Part shown: positions 1 through 6,226 of the stretch, in pieces
Numbering within the stretch: the stretch's first letter is position 1
How the letters are laid out: the number at the start of each line of letters is the position of its first letter
Source of the DNA: JAYEJW01 sp034716535
Lineage (GTDB): Bacteria > Pseudomonadota > Gammaproteobacteria > Chromatiales > Chromatiaceae
Direction: 5' to 3'
Length of the DNA: 7,807 nt
NCBI GenBank assembly: GCA_034716535.1
Contig: JAYEJW010000492.1
Location: forward strand, 1 to 7,807
Made by a program: the position numbers and the translations under genes
Notes under the pieces: model-generated
Databases searched by the model: none
The model's input: the letters and a program-made list of their open reading frames with translations, nothing else
What the model was told of the DNA's origin: nothing

Positions 1-120
1 CCCCTACACCCCTACGCCTGCTCCTATCCCTCGCTCGTTGACAGCGAGAGCGACAGAAATCCCCTTGATACAAAGCGTTACGGCGTTCGATCGCACGCAA
101 TCTCACACACCATTTTTCGC

Positions 121-149
121 TTGACACCCGAAACCATACCCGATTTAGC
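121..149 (+). promoter_or_regulatory. Candidate sigma70 promoter upstream of the replication module
   Basis: A perfect -35 hexamer, TTGACA, lies at 121-126. A weak -10 (TTTAGC at 144-149, or TAGCTT at 146-151) follows after 17-19 bp. Transcription would begin near 155-160, about 40 bp before the ATG at 197, and could serve the four-gene plus-strand run. Further upstream is a 6-bp hairpin (30-35 with 43-48), a C-rich tract with CCCTAC repeated near the left edge, and a GCGTT direct repeat at 75 and 83. Any of these could be operator sequence, but nothing shows it. The -35 is convincing and the -10 is not. Confidence 0.4.
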
Positions 150-196
150 TTATTTCAAGGCCGGCGTATTCCGGCGAATTGATCGAGGCGACAGAC

Positions 197-421
197 ATGC
201 TTCGCACTGACGATCTGGCGCAAGCCATCGGCGTCAAGCCCGGCTCCATTCGGACTCGACTGTGTCGAACGGGATCGTACTTCGGCTTGCGCCCGAAGAA
301 GCTCCCGAACGGGAGACTGCTCTGGCCCGGGGACTCGGTTGAACAACTTACTGCACAAACGACGACAAAGCCCCGCTCCGATACCCAGTCTGCCGGCAAC
401 GCCCGGACCGCGGTGAAATGA
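197..421 (+). CDS. Small AlpA/MerR-like helix-turn-helix DNA-binding protein
   Basis: This encodes a 74-residue basic protein. The first ~50 residues read as a winged helix-turn-helix of the excisionase/AlpA/MerR-like type. 'TDDLAQAIGVKPGSIRTRL' (about residues 4-22) supplies the two helices, and 'KLPNGRLLWP' (about 35-44) is a typical wing ending before a 'D-x-V-E-x-L' helix. The last ~20 residues are Thr/Ser/Ala-rich and probably disordered. Such proteins usually regulate transcription of, or assist recombination in, mobile elements. The ATG at 197 is chosen because GAGG at 185-188 sits 8 bases upstream; the in-frame TTG at 179 has no ribosome binding site. It is the first gene of the run and ends 15 bases before the next start. 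A role as autoregulator of the replication operon is inference. The fold is fairly safe, the target unknown. Confidence 0.75.
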   Translation: MLRTDDLAQAIGVKPGSIRTRLCRTGSYFGLRPKKLPNGRLLWPGDSVEQLTAQTTTKPRSDTQSAGNARTAVK

Positions 422-436
422 CCAGTGGGGGTGCCG

Positions 437-679
437 ATGTCCAAACACGCCCGCAATTCATACAACAGCGACGGCATTGGATGTCCCGAGTGCGGCGAAC
501 AATGCGTATGTCGGCGATGCACCCGCGACCTGCTTGTCTGGTGCGAAACGCTCTCACCGTGGCGGCGATTACTGGCAGCCATGGGGCGCGACGCGACACT
601 CGCGGTCGAAATTCGCCGAGACGGCCGCCGCCGCGTGGTTGCGATCGTTCGTCCGTCGGGGTGGAGGTTCGCATCGTGA
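437..679 (+). CDS. Small cysteine-rich, zinc-ribbon-like hypothetical protein
   Basis: I do not recognise a named family. The 80-residue product has a dense cysteine cluster near its N terminus, C-P-E-C-G-E-Q-C-V-C-R-R-C (about residues 16-28), suggesting a small zinc ribbon or knuckle. It is followed by 'LLVWCETLSPWRRLLAAM' and a basic stretch rich in arginine. A longer competing frame begins at 418, but its product in this stretch is Arg-rich and domain-less, whereas this frame has balanced composition and stops exactly where the next gene begins. The start could be ATG 437, or GTG 425/431 in the same frame; the upstream GGGGG run is a poor guide. The stop TGA (677-679) overlaps the GTG start of the initiator gene as GTGA, implying translational coupling. 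A nucleic-acid-binding accessory role in replication is a guess. Confidence 0.6.
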   Translation: MSKHARNSYNSDGIGCPECGEQCVCRRCTRDLLVWCETLSPWRRLLAAMGRDATLAVEIRRDGRRRVVAIVRPSGWRFAS

Positions 680-1452
680 GCGCCTACCTGATGGGCCGCG
701 TCCTGTGGGCGGGCCTACCCGGCCACCTGAAGCTAACCGCCGTCATCATCGCCGATGCAGCCAACGACGAAGGTTACGCCTATCCAGGTCAAGAACGCAT
801 TGCCCGCCAGCTCGGGAAGACCGTCCGGACGGTTCGGAACAACGTAGACGAGTTGATTCGAGTTGGTGTTCTGACCAAGGAAGCCCGCGGGAAAACGGGT
901 GGCGGCCGGAACTCGAACGGCTATCAATTCAACCTCGATGCGCTCCCGCATCCACCCTATAGAGCAAACCGGAAATTGGTTTCCGGCATGACCGGGCAAA
1001 GCGGAAACCCAGAACAGGCAAACCGGCAATCTGACGCAGGCAAAGCGGAAGTAGCTGTTTCCGCGGAACCATCAGAGAACCGCCAGGGAGAACCATCTTC
1101 TATGTCGAAACGCCTCTCGCGCGCTCCGACATGCCCGCACATGGAAATCGTCGGCTTGTACCATGAAGCCCTGCCCGACCTACCGCTCATCATTGCGAGC
1201 CGATGGCCTGGTTCACAGGGCGCAAAGGATCTTGATTCGCGCTGGCATGAAGACGCTCGGCACCAGACACTCGCGTTCTGGGAGTGGTTCTTCGAGATCG
1301 TGCTGACCAATCCGCACTGGCGCGGGGAGAACGACCGAGGCTGGAAAGCAGACCTACGCTGGCTGGTGAAACGATCCAACTTCGACAAGGTACTGGAGCG
1401 CGGCGTGAACCAAGGTATCGAGCGGAGGCCGCAGCATGAACGCCAGAACTGA
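676..1452 (+). CDS. Phage O / P22 gp18-like replication initiator (winged-helix protein)
   Basis: The 258-residue product has two domains. Residues about 3-88 form a winged helix-turn-helix of the HTH_36 kind seen in phage and plasmid initiators: 'LPGHLKLTAVIIADAANDEG', then 'SYPGQE'-like 'AYPGQERIARQLGKTVRTVRNNVDELIRVGVLTK', then a Gly-rich wing. Residues about 91-150 are a low-complexity Gln/Gly/Ser/Asn linker. Residues about 157-245 form the usual C-terminal domain, with 'IVGLYHEALPDLP', a Trp-rich helix and 'GWKADLRWLVKRSNFDKVLERG'. In lambda and P22 the N-terminal domain binds origin iterons and the C-terminal part recruits the helicase. The GTG start at 676 has GGAGG at 663-667, 8 bases away. 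The frame is open upstream to ATG 418, but that extension is covered by the preceding gene. The linker-coding DNA carries iteron-like repeats. The downstream helicase overlaps by 17 bp. Confidence 0.82.
   Translation: MSAYLMGRVLWAGLPGHLKLTAVIIADAANDEGYAYPGQERIARQLGKTVRTVRNNVDELIRVGVLTKEARGKTGGGRNSNGYQFNLDALPHPPYRANRKLVSGMTGQSGNPEQANRQSDAGKAEVAVSAEPSENRQGEPSSMSKRLSRAPTCPHMEIVGLYHEALPDLPLIIASRWPGSQGAKDLDSRWHEDARHQTLAFWEWFFEIVLTNPHWRGENDRGWKADLRWLVKRSNFDKVLERGVNQGIERRPQHERQN
964..1068 (+). repeat. Iteron-like array inside the initiator gene, candidate replication origin
   Basis: Four direct repeats with consensus GCAAASCGGMAR begin at 964, 996, 1018 and 1040. Starts are 32, 22 and 22 bp apart, close to three and two helical turns, so they would lie on one DNA face. 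Inverted copies flank them: CCGGAAA (969-975) faces TTTCCGG (980-986), and GCGGAA (1045-1050) faces TTCCGC (1059-1064). The last forms a 10-bp perfect palindrome, TTCCGCGGAA, at 1059-1068. The repeats fall in three different codon phases of the initiator gene, so they are not a repeated peptide. In lambda, iterons bound by O lie in the same place, the linker-coding part of O. No strongly AT-rich unwinding region is obvious next to them. Function as an origin is inference. Confidence 0.6.
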
Positions 1453-2851
1453 TGCCGAGCTCCGAGTCCCACCGCATTCAGTCCCCGCGGAACAAGCCTT
1501 GCTGGGCGGAATCCTGCTTGACGCGGAGGCGTGGGACAGCGTCTCAGATAAGATCGCCGCTGCCGACTTCTACCGCCGGGAGCACCGAGCCCTATACACC
1601 GCCATGGAGGCGCTGACGGCGTCTCGGAGTCCTTTGGACGCGGTGTCCCTCTCAGAGCACCTGGAACGGGCTGGAACGCTGATAGAGGCGGGAGGACTCC
1701 CCTACGTGGGACAACTGGTCGAAGGTGTATCCAGTTCCGCGAACGTCGAGCACTACGCGAAACTCGTCCGCGACCATGCCATCTGCCGACAGCTGATCGT
1801 CATTGGCGGCGAGATCCAACGCGATGCCTACCAGCCGAACGGCAGGGACGCCGCGGCACTGTTGCAGGACACGGAACGGCGTATCTTCGAGATCGCCGAG
1901 GAGCAGTCTCGGGGCTGTGGCGGTTCGCGGCCGATTCGCACGGTAATGCGAGGAGTCGTCAACCAGATCGACGCCGCATTCCAAAATGGCGGGGAGATCA
2001 TCGGGTTATCCACCGGTTTCGTGGGCCTGGACTCGAAAACGAGCGGTTTGCAACCCGGTGACCTCGTCGTCCTCGCCGGTCGCCCATCGTCCGGCAAGAC
2101 TTCGCTCGCGATGAACATTGCCGAGAACGTAGCCATCGAGCAAGGATCGCCGGTCCAGGTATTCAGCCTGGAGATGAGCGCCGACGCCATCGCTCTGCGC
2201 AGTTTAGCATCCGTTGGCCGCCTGGACTTTCAGCGACTACGGTCCGGGAGGCTGAAGCAGGACGAATGGTCCGTCCTTCCCTCGGCTACTTCCAAACTCT
2301 CGGGGGCGCCGCTGCACATCGACGACACGCCCGCCCTGAGCCCTACGGAGCTGCGCTCCAGGGCTCGACGAGCATACCGCGAGCACGGCTCCCTCGCACT
2401 GATCGTTGTGGACTACCTGGGACTCCTGCGCGTACCGGGCATCCGCGCCGACAACCGAGTCGCGGAAGTTGCCGAGATCAGCCGCAGTCTGAAGGCACTC
2501 GCCAAGGAGTTGAACGTCCCCGTTCTCGCCTGTGCGCAATTAAACCGCAGCCTGGAGAGCCGCGCCAACAAGCGCCCGATCATGAGCGACCTGCGGGACT
2601 CAGGCTCCATCGAGCAGGACGCGGACCTGATCCTGTTTGTCTACAGGGAGGAGGTTTACGACGAGAACACGCCCCAGAAGGGCATTGCCGAGATCATCAT
2701 CGGCAAGCAGCGGAACGGACCAACGGGGACGGTGTATCTGACTGCCGCACTTGAGCGGATGCGGTTCGAGAGCTTCGGTGGACAGCTTCCGCGGCCGAAG
2801 CCCACGGGCCGCCGCAGAAGCCCCTCCGAAGCGGGAAGCCATGAGTATTGA
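1436..2851 (+). CDS. dnaB: DnaB-type replicative DNA helicase
   Basis: The 471-residue product, of normal length for the family, is a hexameric ATP-dependent helicase that unwinds DNA ahead of the replication fork. The N-terminal domain runs about 12-160 (start 'PPHSVPAEQALLGGILLD'). The RecA-like motor domain spans about 185-450. It has Walker A 'GRPSSGKTS' (215-223), catalytic Glu in 'FSLEM' (E246), Walker B 'IVVDYL' (D326), motif H4 'ACAQLNR' (Q368), the 'SDLRDSGSIEQDADLI' signature (384-399), and K424/R426 in 'GKQRNGPTG' for the arginine-finger region. The start has GGAGG at 1424-1428, 7 bases upstream, and overlaps the initiator gene by 17 bp, so the two are probably co-translated. An adjacent O-like initiator and phage-type DnaB recall P22 genes 18 and 12. 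No DnaC-type loader is present. It is likely element-encoded rather than the housekeeping dnaB. Confidence 0.95.
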   Translation: MNARTDAELRVPPHSVPAEQALLGGILLDAEAWDSVSDKIAAADFYRREHRALYTAMEALTASRSPLDAVSLSEHLERAGTLIEAGGLPYVGQLVEGVSSSANVEHYAKLVRDHAICRQLIVIGGEIQRDAYQPNGRDAAALLQDTERRIFEIAEEQSRGCGGSRPIRTVMRGVVNQIDAAFQNGGEIIGLSTGFVGLDSKTSGLQPGDLVVLAGRPSSGKTSLAMNIAENVAIEQGSPVQVFSLEMSADAIALRSLASVGRLDFQRLRSGRLKQDEWSVLPSATSKLSGAPLHIDDTPALSPTELRSRARRAYREHGSLALIVVDYLGLLRVPGIRADNRVAEVAEISRSLKALAKELNVPVLACAQLNRSLESRANKRPIMSDLRDSGSIEQDADLILFVYREEVYDENTPQKGIAEIIIGKQRNGPTGTVYLTAALERMRFESFGGQLPRPKPTGRRRSPSEAGSHEY

Positions 2852-2887
2852 AACCAGGGGTGCCAGGACCGGGCCTTCCACGGGGTT

Positions 2888-3130
2888 TTGAGTGGATCTC
2901 ACGGAGCCATCGAGGCATCGATCTTCGCTAACCGGAGATCGGGCAATCCGAGAGGAGTGCCCCGCAAAAATGCGCACGCGGCGAAGCTGTGCAAGGCTGT
3001 CCCGGACGACCTCGCGCGTATGATCAAGGCCGTGGTCCAGCGGCCAACGGCACCTATCATCCGGCTCCGTTTTCTTCGTGAGGACGGGAACGCGGGCGTC
3101 GCTTCGGTCCGAACCGCGTGTGGTCGGTGA
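2888..3130 (+). CDS. Doubtful small ORF with an SGNPRGVP motif, possible gene remnant
   Basis: This 80-codon frame opens with TTG and no ribosome binding site. Part of it reads like real protein: 'RRSGNPRGVPRKNAHA' (about residues 16-31), then 'LCKAVPDDLARMIKAVV'. The S-G-N-P-x-G-x-P pattern followed by basic residues and an amphipathic helix resembles the start of DUF5681-type proteins, which I know from phage and terminase neighbourhoods. After about residue 50 the resemblance stops and the frame runs into the convergent 3' end of the metallopeptidase gene, overlapping it by 74 bp. The same frame is open back to the helicase stop at 2849-2851 without a better start. It may be the truncated next gene of the replication operon, cut where the modification locus was joined, or an accidental ORF. 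No intrinsic terminator was found between 2852 and 3056. Confidence 0.25.
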   Translation: MSGSHGAIEASIFANRRSGNPRGVPRKNAHAAKLCKAVPDDLARMIKAVVQRPTAPIIRLRFLREDGNAGVASVRTACGR

Positions 3131-3956
3131 GCTGAAGCAGGGCCTCGATCCGGCCGGCGGCACGAAGAACCGCGTCGATGTCCACCGATCCCAGGGTTGT
3201 GTGACGCTCGACGTAACCGGCGAGATAGCTCTCCCCTTCGGAGGACACGCCGTTGCGGCAGCAGACCAGGTAGGAGACTGCCTCGGCCTCCAGCTCCTGT
3301 TGGGCCGGGGGCACAGGGTCCCGCCTCGGGATCTTGAGATACGCATCTGCTCCGAGATGCCCCACGAACAGGTGAGCCAGCTCATGCGCGAGCGTGGCGA
3401 ACTGAACGTTGGGGTCGTGCGCCTTGTTCACCCTGACCCGGTAGTCGGGGGTTTCCTTAGCCGACTTGGAGCGCTTGCGGACTTCCGGCCGCTGCTCGGA
3501 CGCCGTCCGCTTGATGTAACCCGCGTGCGCATCGCCATATTCGATGAACTTGAGGTTGATGCCCTTCCGTTCCATCAGGATGGCGAATCGGGCGAACCGT
3601 TCCCTGGTGATGCGGCCCGTTGCGCGAAAACTGTGCATGACCACGGGCGGCAGGGGCTCTCCCTCCGTGTCCGCAATGTCGTAGACCAGGGCGACGGGAC
3701 CGAACGGAATGAGGATGATGAGCGGGCGCGCACCCTCGGCGATCGTTCGGTTGTAGCGCGTGCGCCAGTCATATTCCGAGGCGGCGAAGCGCAGGCCAGG
3801 CTTCTGCAGGTGGAGGAGGAAGGCGTTGAAGGGGGCGAAGTTGCGCAGCCCGATGGTGAAATCGAGCAACTGCTTGAACTCCGCGGACTGATGGTAAACC
3901 TTGCTGCGGGCGATCAGCTCGGCCAGCAGGGAACGGTCGGCGTCGTGGTCGTTCAT
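3057..3956 (-). CDS. ArdC-like protein with ImmA/IrrE-type zinc metallopeptidase domain
   Basis: The 299-residue product has two parts. Residues about 10-110 resemble the ArdC-type N-terminal ssDNA-binding domain: 'FAPFNAFLLHLQKPG', an aromatic 'EYDWRTRYNRTIAEGARPLIILIPFGPV', and the hallmark 'VYDIADTEGEPLP' (about 91-103). Residues about 180-280 carry a zinc peptidase motif, 'LAHELAHLFVGH' (HExxH at 191-195), with a glutamate-rich helix 'QELEAEAVSYLVCC' that should give the third zinc ligand, probably E225. ArdC proteins are antirestriction factors of conjugative plasmids; IrrE-type peptidases cleave repressors or act in defence loci. The ATG at 3956 is preceded on the minus strand by GGAGAGGG about 9 bases away and lies 26 bp after the methyltransferase stop, so the two form an operon. 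Longer upstream reading in this frame is a shadow of the methyltransferase gene. The C terminus is basic and probably flexible. The actual substrate is unknown. Confidence 0.8.
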   Translation of the reverse strand: MNDHDADRSLLAELIARSKVYHQSAEFKQLLDFTIGLRNFAPFNAFLLHLQKPGLRFAASEYDWRTRYNRTIAEGARPLIILIPFGPVALVYDIADTEGEPLPPVVMHSFRATGRITRERFARFAILMERKGINLKFIEYGDAHAGYIKRTASEQRPEVRKRSKSAKETPDYRVRVNKAHDPNVQFATLAHELAHLFVGHLGADAYLKIPRRDPVPPAQQELEAEAVSYLVCCRNGVSSEGESYLAGYVERHTTLGSVDIDAVLRAAGRIEALLQLTDHTRFGPKRRPRSRPHEENGAG

Positions 3957-3982
3957 GGTCGAGGACCCTCTCCGCGGATGTT

Positions 3983-5725
3983 CTATGGACGCAGATCGAT
4001 GACCTGGGTGCTCTCCTCGCCGAACTGACTGACGACCCGCACGGCCGCGCGGTGCGGGCGGTCGGTACGGATGGGGATGGGATGGGAGCGGAAGCCGTAG
4101 AGCCGCGTCCACGCCTCGTCGTCCAGCTCGATGCGCAGGGTCTTCTCCGCTCGCTTCTTGGTGGACTGGCTCGCGAGGTTGGACAGTCCCGTGCGCCACT
4201 TGGCGAACGCGTTCTTCTCGCCACCGCAGAAGAAGATCTGGCGCGTGATGAAGTTGGAGCCGTCGTAGTCGTCGTCCACCATCCAGTAGGCGATGTCGGC
4301 CACCTCGCGCGGCTTGACCTGATCATGGATCGGGTCATAGAGGTCCAACCCGCGGACTTCCAGCGTCGCTTGCCCATCTACAACGTGGAGCCCGATATCG
4401 GGCTCCCCGATGGTGACGAAGGACGCGGCCTTCTTGTCCTTCTTGAGCAGCCCTTCCTGAAGCAGGTCGTCGTGCATGCGGACCTTGGTCAGCTCGAAGC
4501 TGCCGAGCCTCTGGCTGACGGTCTCGTTGGCGATGTCGGACTCGAAGGCGAAACCGAGCACGATCAGCCAGTCGGCATCGGCGCGACCGCGGCACTCCTT
4601 GAGGGCCTCGTTCACCGCCTGCTTGCTCACGGCGCCGAACTGGGGGCCGATGTGGATGTATGCCTTGCGCTCTCCGTCCTCCGCCTGCCAGTAGCCTCCG
4701 GCGTGGAGGTACGGGTTCGCCAAGCGGTCGATCCGGTGAAAGACCGCGGTCTCGCCCCTGAGGCCGTTCTTCACGCCTGCGGATTGCAGGTGGTCGAACA
4801 CCCGCCCCTCGAAGCGCTGGGCGTCATCCACACGGGAGCCGGCGCGCTCGATCTCGTCGGGGGCGAGCGGCTCGAAGGATTGCAGGGTTTCGACGGTGAA
4901 CGGACCGGTTACGCGAAGCCGTTTGCGGTCTTCTTCCGGATCATCGTATAGCGTGACTTCCTCAGGGGGCTCGCCGTTCGCGATGGATTTCAAGGTTACG
5001 CGGGGCACGATCTTGTACACCAGCCCCTGTCGGATGTCGCTGCCCTGTTCGTCATGGAGCCGATACCAGGGAAACGTCGCTGTCATCAAGCGCTGCTTGG
5101 CGATGTTGAGAGCGATACGCGACGTGTCGGTGGTGATCCAGCGACGTCCCCATTGTTCGGCAACTTGGGCCGAAGTACCTGAACCGCAGGTAGGATCCAA
5201 GATCAGATCGCCCGGATTGGTGGCAATGAGCAAGCAGCGTTGTATCGCCTTATAGGTGGTCTGCACAACGTAGAGAGGCTTGGGTTCGCCGTGGAGGTCC
5301 TCCCAAAGATTCGATATCCCGGAGTATGGCCAGTCATCCCAATAAACCACACCGCCGAGAGACTTTCCGCCCCCATCGAAAAGGCGGCCTTGGTTTCCCA
5401 AACGAACCATGTCAGAGTCTGGATCGTACGTCCAATGCCGGTTTTTCCCACAGAAGAAAGATCTTCCGTTCCACTCGAAATCCTTACTCCGTTCATTCTC
5501 GTCCTGACTGACAAGCGGATAGTTGACTCGCGCCCAACGCCACCCATTCTTCAACAGTTCTTCGATCTGGCCTTCTTCAAGCTTGGCGGTTCGCCGCATC
5601 TCGCCATCACTGGAGATCAATGTGTTGAATTTCGGATCATCGACCGGCTTGCGGCGCTTGAGGTACAGCGGGTTGTTTCTTACAACCTCGCGATCCTTCG
5701 CATACCATAGAATGAAGTCGTTCAC
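3983..5725 (-). CDS. C-terminal (AdoMet-binding) part of a split type III Mod-like adenine DNA methyltransferase
   Basis: The 580-residue product is the larger fragment of a beta-class N6-adenine methyltransferase. It opens with 'NDFILWYAKDRE', which in intact relatives follows the DPPY part directly. The AdoMet-binding motif I is 'LILDPTCGSGTSAQVAEQWGRRWITTDTSR' split here as 'DPTCGSG' (177-183) and the following helix; motif I after motif IV defines the beta class. Residues about 220-580 form the long family-specific C-terminal region, including 'VTLKSIANGEPPEE' and a last segment with 'VDDDYDGSNFITRQIFFCGG', probably for partner or target recognition. The only start is a GTG at 5725 with no ribosome binding site, overlapping the upstream fragment's TGA as GTGA. 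The frame actually continues back to the A-run at 5749-5754, where one base of shift rejoins the fragments. It could be made by slippage or re-initiation, or be inactive. An ArdC-like gene follows. Confidence 0.85.
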   Translation of the reverse strand: MNDFILWYAKDREVVRNNPLYLKRRKPVDDPKFNTLISSDGEMRRTAKLEEGQIEELLKNGWRWARVNYPLVSQDENERSKDFEWNGRSFFCGKNRHWTYDPDSDMVRLGNQGRLFDGGGKSLGGVVYWDDWPYSGISNLWEDLHGEPKPLYVVQTTYKAIQRCLLIATNPGDLILDPTCGSGTSAQVAEQWGRRWITTDTSRIALNIAKQRLMTATFPWYRLHDEQGSDIRQGLVYKIVPRVTLKSIANGEPPEEVTLYDDPEEDRKRLRVTGPFTVETLQSFEPLAPDEIERAGSRVDDAQRFEGRVFDHLQSAGVKNGLRGETAVFHRIDRLANPYLHAGGYWQAEDGERKAYIHIGPQFGAVSKQAVNEALKECRGRADADWLIVLGFAFESDIANETVSQRLGSFELTKVRMHDDLLQEGLLKKDKKAASFVTIGEPDIGLHVVDGQATLEVRGLDLYDPIHDQVKPREVADIAYWMVDDDYDGSNFITRQIFFCGGEKNAFAKWRTGLSNLASQSTKKRAEKTLRIELDDEAWTRLYGFRSHPIPIRTDRPHRAAVRVVSQFGEESTQVIDLRP

Positions 5726-6126
5726 CGGCTCAGTCGGTACCGTAGCACTTTTTTATTCTTGAGCACTATGGTGACGACATGGTCTCCGCTGCCAAGTACT
5801 TCGTCTAAAACGCTCCGGATGTAATCGACATTTTGGTCGCCTATTTGGACAAAGCATGATCCGGACTCGGTCAGCAATTCACGAGCCACTAACAGGCGGT
5901 TCCTCATGTTCGCGAGGTAGGAGTGAACGCCCTGCTCCCAGGTATCCCGAAACACCTTGATGACTTCCGGCTCCCCGGATAGCGCCTTGTCGCCCCCGTC
6001 CTTTACGGTCAAATCGCCGAGCTTCGTTTGCCAGTTGGAGCCGTACTTGATCCCATAAGGCGGATCGATGTAGATCATCTGCACCTTGCCGGTCATGCCT
6101 TCCCGTTCGAGCAGACTGGTCATCAC
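5722..6126 (-). CDS. N-terminal (DPPY) part of the split Mod-like adenine methyltransferase
   Basis: This fragment carries catalytic motif IV, 'IYIDPPYGIKYGS' (DPPY at residues 21-24), and the conserved 'IKVFRDTWEQGVHSYLANMRNRLLVARELL' and 'GSCFVQIGDQN' segments. Homologous coding continues upstream in the same frame to about 6237, reading 'FGNALDYEERDKP', 'YYTHADGWTNRLIQGDSLL', until a TAA at 6238-6240 created by the inverted repeat. The true original start is probably the ATG at 6306-6308 (MATSKLVALTN), with AGGAG nine bases upstream, but it is out of frame after the repeat. GTG 6126/ATG 6123 are the first usable starts now and have only a distant GGGGG run. Downstream, the family sequence runs to 'VTIVLKNKK' and is then lost at the A-run; the out-of-frame tail 'VLRYRLSR' ends in TGA. 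I regard it as half of a damaged, phase-switched or split gene. Confidence 0.75.
   Translation of the reverse strand: MMTSLLEREGMTGKVQMIYIDPPYGIKYGSNWQTKLGDLTVKDGGDKALSGEPEVIKVFRDTWEQGVHSYLANMRNRLLVARELLTESGSCFVQIGDQNVDYIRSVLDEVLGSGDHVVTIVLKNKKVLRYRLSR
5749..5754 (-). other. Six-base A/T run at the methyltransferase frameshift point
   Basis: On the coding (minus) strand the run reads AAT AAAAAA GTG. In the upstream frame it encodes N-K-K-V-L-R and soon stops. Moving back one base, or adding one A, gives N-K-K-S-A-T-V-P-T-E-P followed directly by V-N-D-F-I-L-W-Y-A, restoring a continuous methyltransferase. A run of seven A residues would be in frame. A weak ACCG/CGGT hairpin follows about 10 bases downstream. 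It may be a switchable tract, a fixed mutation, a slippage site or a sequencing error. Confidence 0.7.
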
Positions 6127-6226
6127 CAGAAGCGAATCCCCCTGGATCAGGCGGTTGGTCCAACCGTCGGCGTGGGTGTAATAGCTGGCGGGCTTGTCCC
6201 GTTCCTCGTAGTCCAGGGCATTGCCG

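Noticed and set aside
83..100. GTTCGATCGC as a tRNA T-arm
   Set aside because: No acceptor stem or anticodon arm can be built around it; no tRNA was found elsewhere by eye.
179..196. TTG 179 as the start of the HTH gene
   Set aside because: It has no ribosome binding site, while ATG 197 has GAGG at good spacing and family-like sequence starts there.
418..675. N-terminal extension of the initiator frame from ATG 418
   Set aside because: It overlaps the Cys-rich gene in another frame, encodes an Arg-rich sequence without domain character, and the GTG at 676 has an excellent ribosome binding site.
2919..2941. CGATCT/AGATCG inverted repeat as a terminator for dnaB
   Set aside because: The stem is only six base pairs with an 11-base loop and no U-tract on either strand.
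3957..4199. Upstream extension of the metallopeptidase frame to 4199
   Set aside because: It overlaps the methyltransferase 3' end in another frame and is low-complexity Arg/Pro/His; ATG 3956 has a good ribosome binding site and starts the family-like sequence.
3078..4951. Long plus-strand open frames opposite the metallopeptidase and methyltransferase genes
   Set aside because: They are antisense shadows of GC-rich coding sequence; no domain is recognisable and the minus strand carries clear motifs.
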